Below are positions 1 to 12,338 of a stretch of 64,000 nucleotides of DNA, piece by piece. Position 1 is the first letter of the stretch; every line of letters begins with the position of its first letter. The DNA is taken from NCBI RefSeq assembly GCF_001625215.2, contig NC_030385.2, forward strand, positions 45,037,598 to 45,101,597, written 5' to 3'. Below the pieces are notes generated by a model. The model ran no database searches. It saw nothing but the letters and a program-made list of their open reading frames with translations, and was not told the origin of the DNA. The position numbers and the translations under genes were made by a program. The DNA comes from Daucus carota subsp. sativus (Eukaryota; Streptophyta; Magnoliopsida; Apiales; Apiaceae).

Positions 1-153
1 ACAAATAAAAGCTAAATTCGAATAAAATATGATTTCAGATATGAACATTCATAACTGGTTCTAATTAGATCTCGTATTATTTATTTTTCTTGATATGGTT
101 CTACTTCAATATCAATTCATCATTCATATTTGATTCGAACTCATATACAGATT

Positions 154-310
154 ATTTATTTTTTTGACGAAAAGCGAAAAATTTAATAAATAACTGAAAC
201 TCAGCTGAGACAAAATTTCGAACGATGAATTACAACCTAATTAATAAACAAAAAACGAGCTAAACATATAGCTGCTTTGTTTTCAGACCGCTTAACACAT
301 AAAATATTAA
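154..310 (-). mobile_element. Probable LINE 3'-end fragment
   Basis: A T-run at about 164-170 is followed on the plus strand by GACGAAAAGCG and then mixed sequence. Read on the minus strand this is a transcript-like end running into poly(A), as at the 3' end of a non-LTR retrotransposon. No ORF and no clear target-site duplication were found, so the limits are approximate. Confidence 0.35.
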
Positions 311-1263
311 TCCGAAAAATATTATGATCAAATCTCGAGCAATTCAACATACATCAACTTCGAACATAATAATATCGCACTTGATCTTCACATAAGCATC
401 GACATCTGTAGTCCAATATTCAGAATTATAGATTACATCAATGGTATATATATACAGATTATATTCTAATTCATTTACATTTGAAAGTAACCGGACATCA
501 TATAAAAAATATATATTTTTTAACTTTAAAATCTTCATAAAAGTTTATTTTAATTTTATGTCATTTTCTGATTCATTTATAATTTCAATTCAATTTTTAG
601 TTTGTTAGATAATAAAAAATTCAGTTTACGACTAAAAAATACCTTAAATTATAAAACCCCAGACAAATAGGCTATTACTCTGCGATCTCCACTTTGTAAA
701 ATATCTGAACTACCCCAATATAACCGTATGGTATTGGAAGGAATTAAAAGTTATATATATAAGCCAATATATATTTAGAATCTCCCCGTTCATCTTTTCC
801 TAAATCACTTGGAATCCCTCCTAAATTATTCAGAAAGGACAATTATTTCTGGTATGTAATGAGACTTTCGGACAATAAAGAATATCAAGCCGAAGGATTG
901 GTTGCTTTTAATTAAAAAACGACGCATATTCATAAAATATAGAAAAAATAAATTGATTGTTCGTTATAAGACTTTTCCCGTCACAATATTTTTCTGAAAT
1001 TTGTTTAGGTTTTTCTAGAAAGAACTTTTCCAATATTAAAAAAATTGATTGGAAAAAATAAAATTTTGCTTGAAAAGAAATTCCTTCAAAAATACTAACC
1101 CTTCACGGTCTCTCTAAATATGTTAAAATATTTTTTTTACAAATTTCATGAAAATTCTGGAAAAATTAAAAGAATCACCAAAAGTGATATAAATTATTTT
1201 GAAAACGGAGATTACAAATGTGTTTGAACGAACCGAGCCGTTGGATGAGAGCACATATTCTGC
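311..1263. other. AT-rich intergenic DNA, nothing recognised
   Basis: Low-complexity AT-rich sequence. The small ORF at 344-538 (minus) is a chance reading frame of Ile/Tyr/Asn-rich composition. No gene, RNA or repeat with clear ends was seen. Confidence 0.5.
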
Positions 1264-1271
1264 GGAATGAT

Positions 1272-1457
1272 CAGAGGCGGATCTTAGAAGGGGTAAGATG
1301 GGGCAACTGACCCCCCTTAATTTTTATTTTTTTTATATTATACATATTTTTAGGTTGTAAAATTGAAATTGACCCCCCTTAATTTTTTTGTGACCCCTTT
1401 TATTTTTATTTTACAAAAAAATTGACCCCTTTAACTTTATAGTCAGATCCGCCACTG
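1272..1457. mobile_element. hAT-type MITE (186 bp)
   Basis: The terminal inverted repeats begin CAGAGGCGGATCT on the left and, read inward, CAGTGGCGGATCT on the right. The flanks are GGAATGAT (1264-1271) and GTAATGAT (1458-1465), an 8-bp duplication with one mismatch, typical of hAT transposons. The interior is AT-rich with repeated TGACCCC and has no ORF. A second element of nearly the same length and ends lies at 52776-52962 in the JAC1-like gene. Confidence 0.75.
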
Positions 1458-1465
1458 GTAATGAT

Positions 1466-4164
1466 TAAACAAATAAAATATATCACTGTCTCCAGATATT
1501 AGGTATAACCTAATTTCATTATAATATTTTCATTAGCGAGTTATGCTCGATGACAGATAATTATTTTAACTCTTCTCTGTTTTATAATGCCATGCAGGTA
1601 GACATCTAATCAAACGTTATGTGTATGTGACGAAACCAAACAAGTGCTTACCCACATATTTAAAAGAGGTTTTAATTTTTATATTGTGATTTTTTGAACA
1701 ATTTTTGATTTATTGCATCGTAGTTTTTCGAACTGAATTAACAACCATATCAGTAACGTATTCAATAACCATTCCCATCCTTTAAAATCTTGCACTATAA
1801 TCAAATGAGAGGTATCATAAAAAAGTTCTCGGATAATGCAAACAAAATAATTAACTAAGATATCGGATATTTTTATCGAATTTTTAGACTTGTAACGGAA
1901 GTTCAGAGCGTCTATTACAGTCATAAATGAGATATTCAATTTAAAACAATTTAAAATGATAATAAATATTATTTTATAATAAAATTAATCATTATTATCG
2001 ATAATCATATAAGACAAAATCCAACAAATTTTACCTAACTAGTCATCTATAGTCATTATTATTGAAGCTACTCTGATATTTTATATTCGTGCATGCAATC
2101 GGACTTACTCGATAAGGATTAATGAAATTAATATGAGATTATACAATTAATTAATTGAATAATTAAAAATTTAATAAATTTGACGAATCATAAAAATAAA
2201 ATCAATTGATGATTATTAATTATTAGAAAAATGCTTATAGATAACATATCGATGATATTTGGTACGTGACCGCATAATATTTTTTGTCGCACACCCTGTT
2301 TATTAGAAACACACATAAATATACCACAAATAAACAAACCTAAGTATTTTCAGAAAAATTATGTCTATGAAGAATATCATTATATTAGAAGCAGAGATAA
2401 TTTTTATATATGTTATCCACATTAATTAATTGATATTTATATGCAATACTAATGATAAAGTGGGCCATGCCAGTTAGAGCCATAATGTTGGGTCGGCCCA
2501 ACAACCGAATTCTATTGATGGAAGCTGTTCTACTTTATGTAGTGTGAGTAGGGCCCTACTCGGCTACTCGTATTCGAACTGCATTTACGGAAATATAGAA
2601 ACATGAGTTAAATATTTAAAAAGCATAAAATCCAAAATGCAACCATATATAGCAAATATAATATATATATATATATATATAATAATTTATATTTCTAAAT
2701 TCTAATTTTTATACTAGATAATTAAATAAATTATACACACGAATATTTATTTACAATATTGATTATATGATATTATAAGATGAATATTGCTATTTAGTAT
2801 TTGAAAGTGATGTAGTTAATCACTATCCCAAATCTGTTTATAGTTACAAATTTATAAAATTATTATTTATGATTTCATTCGGCTTTAATCTCGTAATCGA
2901 CCCAAACCCCATACTATAGAAAAGTTCGGACCACGGCACATGGTGGTCTGGGACAGAATCATCATGTGTCGAGCCACATGTGGTGGCCCTTGCATGGATG
3001 ATGGAACCATGGAATTAGAGGTTCAAAATATGGGTAAGATAGTCTATGGGCTTTTTAGTTAATAAAAAGTGAAATTCAAGCTAACAATATTTTAATAATT
3101 TTGTTTTATTAATATTCTACCAGTCTTTTTGATAAATAAAAAATCCCAATTAATAAATTTAATTCGCATTTTACAATATCTAAGTGTATATACGAGACGG
3201 CTATTCTTTGGAACTAATAGACGCCATCGCAAATATGTTCGGCCGGTCGGGAATTGATGGATCTTTGTTAGTGGACAAATTCGAGACTTGTGGCCAAAAT
3301 GCTTTCAATATGTACTTGTGTAATATCGATTTACTATACTCTTGTCAGTTGTCAAAACGAACTTATCGAGCGTAAGGTTTCAATCAAATAATAACGACGG
3401 AAAATGATAGGGATATTCTTATAGTACCATCGTGTAGTTAGTTTTTCTCAATAATTCTATCAAAATGTATATTTGATTTTACTTAAATAAAATTATGTAA
3501 GTGTGATAGAATTGGTTTTGAATTCTAAATTAATTTTATAAGAAAATACATGAGGGGCATTTGGTTTAGACTTGGGAAACGGAATGAAGCTCAAAGAAGG
3601 AAATGAGAGGAAAGGAAAATATTGATGCTGAATTGTTTAATCCGTTTGGTTTAATTCAAAAAGAGAATGAAAATTCAGATGATTAATCTTATATTCTATT
3701 TTTTTAATATTATATTATTTCAAAAGAGTCAAATATATTTATATCTGTGATAAAATAATCTATTTACGTTTCAATAAATTAATATAGTTTATTATTTAAC
3801 AAAAACTAATAATTTTTAAAAATAGATTGACACGTGAATTAACAATAAAACCTCTTACATAGATATAGTTTTCTCCAATAAACGAGTCCTTATTTTTACC
3901 AAAAAAGCCAGTCAAACCCAGCAAAAAGGATAAAAACTATTGCTGCATTAAAAATTTAAAATTATCCGCCACGAAAAGATCTAACAATTCAGAAATTGCA
4001 TTAAAGATAAGCAGCAGGTTCTCTCTGTGTGGATTTGCTGATCGATACATCTAAATAGAACTAAACGATTCAAGACAATTCCGCAACATACATTTACATT
4101 TCTAATTTTAGGCCCAATTAAACCATACTAATATTATTCCCGATCACGATAATAAAACCGAAAA
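1466..4164. other. Intergenic DNA, AT-rich
   Basis: No gene was recognised. It holds an (AT)n microsatellite near 2660-2682 and, at about 3553, a left-end-like motif (GGGGCATTTGGTTT) of the PIF/Harbinger type without a matching right end. The ORFs at 1679-1939 and 3184-3375 lack any recognisable domain. The part just before 4165 would be the 3' UTR of the MCU gene. Confidence 0.5.
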
Positions 4165-5479
4165 TCAAATAATCTCGCTTTTTCCGTAACCGGGATAAAA
4201 CACCTTGCGAAGCTGTTCATATTTCTCGACGTCAAAGTTGTGATCCCTCATCAGCTTGGCCTGTTTGACCACGAAACGACGTCGGAAATAGCCTTCGAAA
4301 GTGGGCTCTTTAGAAGTCCTGATGAAAAACCCATACGCAAGCGCAAAGTGAAGCGAGGTGACAAAGAAGCAAATGGGCTCCATAACGTCCCAACTTAGCT
4401 CCCAAAAGGTGAGCCTCATGAAGCCCATGGTCTGGGCCAGCAAAAAGCCCAGCCCACAATAGAGCTCACGTCGGACGAGTGACTCAGCTTTGGCGTCCAG
4501 CTCAGCCTTCTCTTTCTCTAGCTTGTCAAGCTCTTGTTTTCTTGGATCATTTGGGAGAGCTGTGGATTCATAGAGTAGCTTCTCCATTGATCTCGCAATC
4601 TGTATCATCAAGATAACATATTAGTCGGACCAAATCGTACCATACTGGATCATATTCGAGTTCTCGAGTTCAAGCCAAATTTAACTATTAACAGTTATCG
4701 AATTTTTAATTTTTTTTTGAAATATTTTAACATTCGCGCCAAAAAATATCTAAATTACATTTTTCTTAATTTCGTAAATGACTGACAAATTAATATCTCA
4801 ATTTGCCATGATAGATTGAAAATGATAACCCAATAAGATAAAATTAAAGAATATACGAACGAAAGTAATTGGATAGTTGTAACTTTTAAGTCCTTGTATT
4901 TATCTCCGACTCTGACTCACTCAAGAAATATTATTCGGACAGATATTAATTTGTTAAAACTCGAATTTATACCTGATCGGGACGGAGAAACACGACATGG
5001 CCTGCAACAAGAACATTTCCCGCATCATCCAACATTTTGGCACACTCCAAGCCCCGCTCATGATTTTCACACACCTCGCAGCAAATTTTCGTAAATTCCG
5101 AATACGAAATCGAGCTCGCATTCATTTCTCCCAGCTTCGCTTTCAGTTTCTCCATCTGCCAGCACTTCCACATCTTTTTCACGTCAGGCACTGACAATGA
5201 CACCCCGTCAAGATTGTCAGCCCGAAGAGTTTCGCTACCCATATCAAAACGTAAATGATCCGAAGATGATTTATTGAGCGGCCAGAGTTTCTCTCGCAGC
5301 CTGTCCCCGACAGGCGCGTAGAGAAACTCGGGAGGTTTGGGCACTGAGTACTGATTAATGGACTTTCGAGTGAGGAAGCGTGTCACGAAGCCTTCTTCGG
5401 TGACGGGCTCGGGGGGAGTTATGAGGTCTCGTTTTTTGGTGAACAAAAAACGCTTGGAGATGATTCTTCGGAACGCCAT
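4165..5479 (-). CDS. MCU: Mitochondrial calcium uniporter family protein
   Basis: Two exons on the minus strand, 5479-4973 and 4599-4165, with a GT-AG intron in phase 0, give 313 residues. The family forms the Ca2+ channel of the inner mitochondrial membrane. The N-terminus ([13 protein letters not shown]) is Arg-rich and lacks acidic residues, like a mitochondrial presequence. Exon 2 holds a coiled-coil stretch (about 185-209), a first membrane segment (about 214-233), the pore signature WDVMEP (DVMEP at about 240-244) and a second membrane segment (about 245-262). This is the known MCU order. The length fits plant MCU proteins. The exon 1 ATG is the only in-frame choice before the presequence. 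Which of the several plant MCU paralogues this is cannot be decided here. The join is inferred from splice sites and family alignment. Confidence 0.93.
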
Positions 5480-5780
5480 TGTGGAGTGTGTGAGGAGGGA
5501 GGGGGAGTTAATGTGCTTTTGTAGGAGGTTTTGTATGTATTTTAGTTAGTCCGGTGCTTTTGGGGAGGGTGGCTGTGGTGAAGGTAACATATAGAGGCTA
5601 CATTTGGTAATATTCATCATGAATCTTTGTTTCTTTTCTTTATTTTTTCCTTTTTCGTGATGTATTTTTGCATGTCGAACATGTGGCTTCTTTGAGATTT
5701 TTCTTTGAGAAATGCTTGGCCATCATTTTATTTTAAGTTTTGAAATTCAAATAATATAATTTGAAAAATCTCGGCCGACT

Positions 5781-5828
5781 AAGATATTTTATATTTTCTC
5801 GGCAAAAAAAAAAGATATTTTATATTTT
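5781..5828 (+). mobile_element. Micro-insertion with poly(A) between direct repeats
   Basis: The 17-bp repeat AAGATATTTTATATTTT occurs at 5781-5797 and 5812-5828. Between them lie only 14 bp, CTCGGC followed by A residues. This is what a target-primed reverse transcription event leaves when the new copy is cut off almost at once. Confidence 0.6.
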
Positions 5829-6784
5829 AGATGGTACATTCTCCGCAACATAGATTTTACAGCTCAGAATTTACGTTGGACATGGAGGGGTTTGAACCTT
5901 GAATACAGCCAGCATAGAATTCGTGCAAAACATAGCTTAATTTTGTACTCGGCGCCTCCTATTCATTTGTATACATTTTTCTTTTGACTCGTCCCATTGA
6001 TTGTATATATACTAAAAATTAATAAATTTTTATAAGATAAAAACTTAATTACACTCCTTATTTTTTTTTCATTACACTCATTTTATGCATTAAATATTAA
6101 TAAGTCCCACCACTTTACCCACAGTACACCAATTTTACACATTATATATTAATAAGTCCCAACACGTCACCAACTTTTTTTACTATTCCACACTAAATTA
6201 CACGTTTTCTTAACCTCCGTGCCACTCCCCTGCATGCACACACTCAAGCTTAATGGCTCTTTTTTAGTCTAGAACAAGAACCGCAGGAGGGGCACAATTG
6301 TCTATTCACAGTATCAGTCCTAGCTTGTGGTTGTGGAGCAACTAGAAATGCCACAGGCACACCGAGCCACACGGCCATTGAACACCATGCATTTTTTTAT
6401 GGACAAGAGTACCCTTACCCTGTATAAGTAAAGACTGGGGTCAAAATGGTGAGATCAGAGTATTTATCATCTTTTTTATAAGAATAGCAAAAGGAATATA
6501 AGCTGAATTGAAGAATTGGGGCCGCATTGACGCGAAGAATCGGGGTCCGCATTACGTTTAACTCATATCGGTGGGATGAGGACCAGAAATATGATCCGAC
6601 TCTGACAGATATGATTCTAATAACGATTAGGTTACATACATTTGAGTTATTTCCGTTTAAAAAAATTGATGCGATCATATAATCGTTATTATATATATAT
6701 TTTAATTCACTTGGGATATGAGAAATTGTAAAATCGATTCATTCTCATATTTTTAAAAATGTAAAATCATAAAAACGAGTATGA

Positions 6785-6925
6785 TCATGTTTTTTTTTTG
6801 ATAAAAAAAAATCAATTCATTAATTAAAAGCCATACGGCATCTACAAATATAATCGAAATTGGACAAACGCTGAAGAATATCGCTGTTGAATCCATCATT
6901 CTTGGAGAGGCAACAATTGTTTTTG
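6785..6925 (-). mobile_element. 3' end of a poly(A) retroposon
   Basis: On the minus strand the sequence runs through GATGCCGTATGGCTTTTA and ends in TTTTATC plus an A-tract (plus-strand T-run near 6790). About 90 bp match the 3' part of the longer copy at 15154-15649 with scattered differences, so this is a second, 5'-truncated family member. No clear duplication was found here. Confidence 0.55.
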
Positions 6926-7891
6926 ATAGTGAAAAATTGTTATAATAAGATTTTGAAGGAAATGGAATATGAAAAAATTAATAGTGTCGCTACTCCCTCT
7001 GTCTCACTAAATAATTTGTGTTGACCATTTACACGCATTTTGAGATTCAAGTATAGTTTCAATAATTTATTTTTTTAAATAAAAGTTAAACAATAAACTT
7101 TTATTCAGGATTTAAAATAAAATAAGAGACTCAAAATACGTACCAAAAATAACATAAAGAACCTAATATAACATAGTTCAAATTTCATTATATGTCGTTC
7201 TTGCAGATTCATTTAAACAACATAGATGATGTGACGTGGAAATACAGTTTAGTTGGGTAAGAACGAATTCGGTTAATCTTCTCTTTCGTTGATTAATCCA
7301 TGATTGAGTAAATTTCAGAAAATTTTCCTCATTTTATCGATGTGAAATTGTGAATAAACAATTCAAAATATCTAGAATTCTAAAGAATAGGTTAAGTCTA
7401 GTAGCAATGATTCGGCCATTTTGTACACCGAAATCGGAAGTATTCATAGATGCTATAAAAAAATCTCACAAGAAATTAACTTTAAAAATTTAAACTTCCA
7501 GAACTTTCAAAGAAACTGGCCAGTGGCCACCTTCCCCTCTTTCAAGTAACCTAAATGACAACGAGCACCAAAACCTGGTATGTAATGCAAACCAGGAGCA
7601 CAAATATGAAAATAATTTGCATACGAAGGCTATACATCTCCGGGGCACAAACTGTTATAGGTCATTCGAAGAAATGCATCTGCGACTATGTTATTTTCCT
7701 CGATAAAATCCTTCGAGGACTATTTGCCAATATACATATACGACTATATCTCCATAACTACAACTAAATCAAAGGCAGCTATACAAGTTACTGGAAAAAT
7801 TCCTGACTGAAACAGAGCCAAGCTGCGTTTACTAGGAATTTTAGTTACCATATGGGTGTAATGCTGCGAACTGCATGATATGCTGATCCCA

Positions 7892-10800
7892 TCAGTATCG
7901 TCTGCCGATGGTTTGAGTCTTCAACCTTTTAGCAGACTTGACAAACCCAGTAATGACTTGCACCTCATCCAATTTCTTCACCAACAGCATACAACGAAGT
8001 TAGTTATTAAAAATATACTATGTGCATCGTACCAGCTATAAAAATGACATGATCAATATTTCAAAAAAAAAAAAGAAATGACATGATCAAGTATACATTG
8101 ATAGTGTGATGACAAGACTTGTGCAATCCTGGTTCTTTTCCCTCTCCCCTTGTACTTTAAAACATTATGCAGTATGAAACATTTCCCAATCCCCAGGCGT
8201 GACATTATATTATCAGAATTTGAAGTGTGGTCAAGGTTTGTGTTTGTGTGATTAGTGTGTTGAAACAGTATTATATTTGTCTGAGAAAAGTTCTAGTCGA
8301 TGCATTCATATTTTTGAACATATTAGTATTATAGTAATAAAGACTTGAGACTCTTATAATCTTAAAAGAGTTTCAAAAAACTGCAAAAGTACCTGCGACA
8401 TAAAATGTGTCTCAACTATATCAAGTAGCTGCTCTTGAGAGGGGTTAGGCATGACATCCATCTGAAAAGGACGAAATGAAAAGTGTATGTTTTATGAATA
8501 GCTGGAACACCAATAGGTTAGAAATGTATTACTATAGTAATACTTTAAACTTTCGAATATTAAACAACTCACAAGGTTGAAGTGTCGATAATATTTCCAC
8601 AAAGCAGCTCTATCTAGCTTACTGAGGTCAACCTGATACACATGACATATCAAATCAAAAAACAGTGAAGATGTGACAATAATCACAAATCATACCATGA
8701 AATAAACAGAGCAAGTGAAAGAGAATAATCAAATTACAGAATTAGATAATGTATAGAGCATACTCACCATGGACAGCGGTGGGGTAGTTTTTAGTACCTT
8801 GGACTGCACATCACGGGAGAGAGGTTTGCTGGCACTCTTACAGCCATTCTTGTGGGATGATCTAGTTGATTTATGTGCTTGATGACTTGACCTGTGTGAC
8901 TTTTGTGTGTCATTGTGTGCTGTAAAATTGGAGTAAGCATGTAAGTCAATATTGGATGGTGAGACCAACCGGCTAAAAGAATAGGCAGAAGACATGTCAC
9001 ATGAGAAAGAGTATTGCGGAACATACCTGATGGAGATGTAGTTAGTCTTTTAGACTGCGCATCACATGAGAGAGACTTGTGCACATTCTTATGTTCGTTC
9101 TTGTGGGATGATCCAGTTGATGTACGTATGCGATGATTTGATCTATGTGACTTCTGTGTATCATCAGATGCTGTAAAATTATAGAAAACAAATCATGTCA
9201 GATTCAACGGTGAGCCGTAAACAGATATGCAGCACACATGAGATGAAGAGTTTTGCGCGACATACTGAATCCTATGCAACCACCTCTACCAACTCTCTAA
9301 TTACTCTCCAGATTCAGTTATACTAACACCTCACAATGATTATAGCAAATACATTACAGCAATCTCATAACTGTAATCATTAGGATTAGGCTCCTAAGGT
9401 ATAAAAAGCATTGCCAGTCCATTTTCTGTAGAATAGAAGGTCAGGGTCTTTAAGCAAATATATGTTGAACAATAGCAGACTTATTTCATAACACATGGTG
9501 TTCAGGTAAAGAATTCTTAGGAACTATAATAGCACATAGAAGTTGCAGCAAAGAGAACACTAACCAAGTTCACCCAAATCTGAGCCATTCCATTGCACAT
9601 TTTCAAATTCAAGGTCATCATCCTCCTCGTTGCCAGAAGGTGGTTCAACCACGCTAAGAGCATTCCTCTGCAACTTTACATCTATACCATTGGTAAGCAC
9701 CTGAATTTCTGAACATGATTAGTGGGACTCATTATAAAATACTGAACTGAAATATGTAAATTGTAACATTCTATACCCAGGTACTTTGACATTCACAGAT
9801 ATAGTATTAAATCAGAAACATAACGCACGAACCAACACAAAAGTGTCCACTTATGAGTTATCAACAAGTATGAAATGTTAAATCAAAATCATAACACCAG
9901 AAGCCTAAAATCCCAGTTTTGACAAGTACAGAAAAGAAAACGAGGAGCTTTCGCGGAACTGTGATCTATAAATTCAACCCATGGGGTTTGAGTTAATATG
10001 AAGAAAAGCAAGAAGGCTCCACTCACCCAAAGATTTCTAGAATGCCATAAGTCAAATTTACTCTACTAGTGATGTTTTGGCAGTGAATTTGGAATTGAAG
10101 AGTTGAGTTTACCACAAAGAGCCTACCCTTCGGAGCAATACTAACCTCAATACCCACATTACTTTTTTCGTAAATATTATACTATACCATTCCAAGTTAT
10201 CGCCTCTCTCACAACCAAAGGTGTTCAATCGAGGACTTCAGTGACCCATATATGCTCAGCACTAATGTTAACAATGACTTTTGAACAAACATATATATAG
10301 TGCTACATATAAATTTCACAACTGTGAATTTCGCATTGCATACTTGCATGCCAACAACAACGAAGCGGAGTTACTTAGAACCAGAAAAAGCTTCAAATTA
10401 TCTCAATTCCTCTAACACACTAAACAATCTCAATCAAATTCCCCCAAAGTTTAAGACCCTAGTTCCATAAACTCAAACTAAGATGCAGAACAACCAATTT
10501 CCATAACAATCAAGATCAATACTCAAGATTCCTCATTTATTTGCCAAAGAAAACCATGATCTTCCATTTTACAACAATCAAAAGAAATTGCTGCAACTTC
10601 ATAATCAACAACAATAATAATTTTATATGCAATGCAGTAATGCACCTTACAACAAATTAACACAAAATCAAGAACCAAACTAAAACCCCCCATTAAAAAA
10701 CATCAGGCATCAAAATTAAAAAACAAAACCACTTAAAACAATCCAATTCCAAAAATAATATCTGCTGCATTACATAAACAAAACAAACCAAAAAAAATCA

Positions 10801-11022
10801 AAACCCCATGATAAATCACCCAAGAAATGGGCTTTTTCAAGCAAAAGAGGCATGATTTACCAGCCAGTGCCAGCCACCAAGCCCAAGAGGCTTTTTCACC
10901 ACACCATGAAGCCCAACAAGAACAGATTTCGTTCGATTATTCCCAGTAACCACAACTTTAGTATGAGGAGGCAGCACAGAAAGCTCTTCTTCACTGCTGT
11001 AATTTTCCACTGCTTCATGCAT
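7892..11022 (-). CDS. AFR1: SAP30-like Sin3/histone deacetylase complex subunit (AFR1/AFR2-like)
   Basis: Seven exons (minus): 11022-10861, 9700-9565, 9170-9027, 8919-8768, 8632-8573, 8461-8393 and 7975-7892. They give 268 residues with consistent phases. The N-terminus carries the plant-conserved block HTKVVVTGNNRTKSVLVGL and GLGGWHWL. An acidic stretch follows (NEEDDDLEFENVQWNGSDL), then two Ser/Lys/His-rich exons. Exons 5-7 form the SAP30 Sin3-binding domain (VDLSKLDRAALWKYYRHFNL, then NPSQEQLLDIVETHFMSQ). In Arabidopsis, AFR1 and AFR2 join HDAC complexes that repress flowering genes (from memory). The protein should be nuclear. Oddity: exons 3 and 4 are diverged copies of one exon (see findings). 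Intron 1 is about 1.16 kb with no gene in it. Confidence 0.9.
8042..8090 (+). mobile_element. Micro-insertion with poly(A) between direct repeats
   Basis: AAATGACATGATCAA occurs at 8042-8056 and again at 8076-8090. The 19 bp between them read TATTTC, an A-tract and G. It lies in the last intron of the AFR-like gene. Confidence 0.6.
8768..9170 (-). repeat. Tandemly duplicated exon in the AFR-like gene
   Basis: Exon 3 (9027-9170, 144 nt) and exon 4 (8768-8919, 152 nt) both encode DTQKSHRS...H, then SSHKN, SLSCDAQSK or PLSRDVQSK, and a Thr/Ser/Pro end. Both are preceded by the same acceptor sequence AATTTTACAG, so the duplicated unit (about 250 bp) included the end of the intron. Exon 3 starts and ends in phase 1 and can be skipped without a frameshift. 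Exon 4 goes from phase 1 to phase 0 and cannot. Confidence 0.85.
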
Positions 11023-11789
11023 TTTTGCTAAGCAAAATTCAAGAATTACAGAAAGAAAATCAAAGAAGAAAAGAAAGAATGATCAAAGGAGAGTCAGGAA
11101 AGTGAGAGTTGAGTGGGGCCAGTGTAAGAAAGTGAAGAGAAAAAACACACATTCTTCAAGTGACAGTGTGTGTACTGTTTGTGTTTGGTTTTGTACGAAT
11201 CCCGAGGAGAGGGAATGGGCCAATGAGTTGATGACACGTAGGATTAGTGGGAGGTTAATCATGCGTTTTAAGCTTGGTTTACGGTTAATGATGTTTGTGA
11301 TGTGTGTGTTTTTTCTATGTTACTGTAGTGGCTTAATTACATGGGGTGGTGCAAGTAATTTGACGATCCTTTGACTCGCTTGAGTGTGATTTTTATTACA
11401 AATATATGAGAAATATATTTTTTATTTTCGAATATTATAATACCTATTTTCGTATGATAATCGTCGCTTAATTTTGTGATGTGTCTTTGAAAATTGTGAT
11501 TATTGTTTTTAAATCTATTTTTTGAATTATATTTTAATTTTTCCGAAAATAATTCTTTAACGAGTAATATTATTGATTTTAACTTCTCCTGGAGTATAAC
11601 AATTACTTGTAAAGTTTGTGTAAGAAAAAGGAGAAGTTAATGGTTGAACATATGATCGAGGGACCAGTCAATAATTAAAACTTAATTACAAGTATAAATT
11701 ATATCATTAATTAGAAATGATTAAATTTCATATTGTACATATTGTAATTTAAATCAAATTGGCTGATTTATTGATTATCAACCAATTTT

Positions 11790-11835
11790 TATAAATATTT
11801 AATATTTTTTTTTGAAACTATAAATATTTAATATT
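11790..11835 (-). mobile_element. Micro-insertion with poly(T) between direct repeats
   Basis: TATAAATATTTAATATT (17 bp) is at 11790-11806 and 11819-11835. The 12 bp between them are TTTTTTTGAAAC, that is GTTTC plus a poly(A) tail on the minus strand. Confidence 0.65.
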
Positions 11836-12305
11836 AATCCTACTTTATAATATTAGAGTTAAAAAATACGATTTTTCTTGTGTGTGCCCGCGGACACATG
11901 CTAAGCTCGGAATTTTAGAAGTTTGGGAGATTTTAATTGGCTCTCATAGATGGACTGCCTGCAAATACAACAACCACACTCATCAAAATCTCCCAAACAT
12001 TTCAAATTCCGCACTTAGTATGCACCAGACAAACCCTATTGCCCTGCAAAAATATACCGATATACCCAGACAAGGTAGTGCCAAAGACGTGTTCACTGTT
12101 GACAAGTTCAAAACCGAAACGTCTTCTTTCTAGTTTCTGCGTGAGCATGAGAAAACAGCTGTACAAGTTTACAAGAGATCACACCCTCGTTTTGTCTTTA
12201 TCTGACATCACTCGTCCGTTACTAATTTTACGGTATACAGATTATTCTTGTGTAACGTCTGTCAAAAATTTTATGTCAACTTTTTTTCTGAATAAAAAAA
12301 TATAA

Positions 12306-12338
12306 TATTTAACTCTTTTTTTTTGAAACTATTTAACT
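12306..12338 (-). mobile_element. Micro-insertion with poly(T), shorter repeats
   Basis: TATTTAACT occurs at 12306-12314 and 12330-12338, separated by a C/T-run ending in GAAAC, the same insert type as at 11807-11818. The repeat is only 9 bp, so this one could be chance. Confidence 0.4.

Larger units (their letters stand above)
5480..7891. other. Intergenic region between MCU and AFR-like genes
   Basis: It includes the MCU promoter side (5480 onward) and the 3' flank of the AFR-like gene. Around 5955-6210 sequence resembling a degraded Stowaway MITE can be seen, for example TAAGTCCCACCACTTTACC, shared in reverse with the intact element at 57681. A truncated left end (CTCCCTCTGTC) lies near 6990. 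ORFs at 6415-6678 and 7555-7767 show no domain and look accidental. Confidence 0.5.

Noticed and set aside
5889..5960. Possible tRNA-like stretch (GGTTTGAACC)
   Set aside because: No acceptor stem, anticodon arm or A box in register.
11882..12305. Two overlapping plus-strand ORFs (83 and 122 codons) upstream of UBC12
   Set aside because: No domain, overlapping in different frames, no splice or promoter context. Composition is like the surrounding non-coding DNA.
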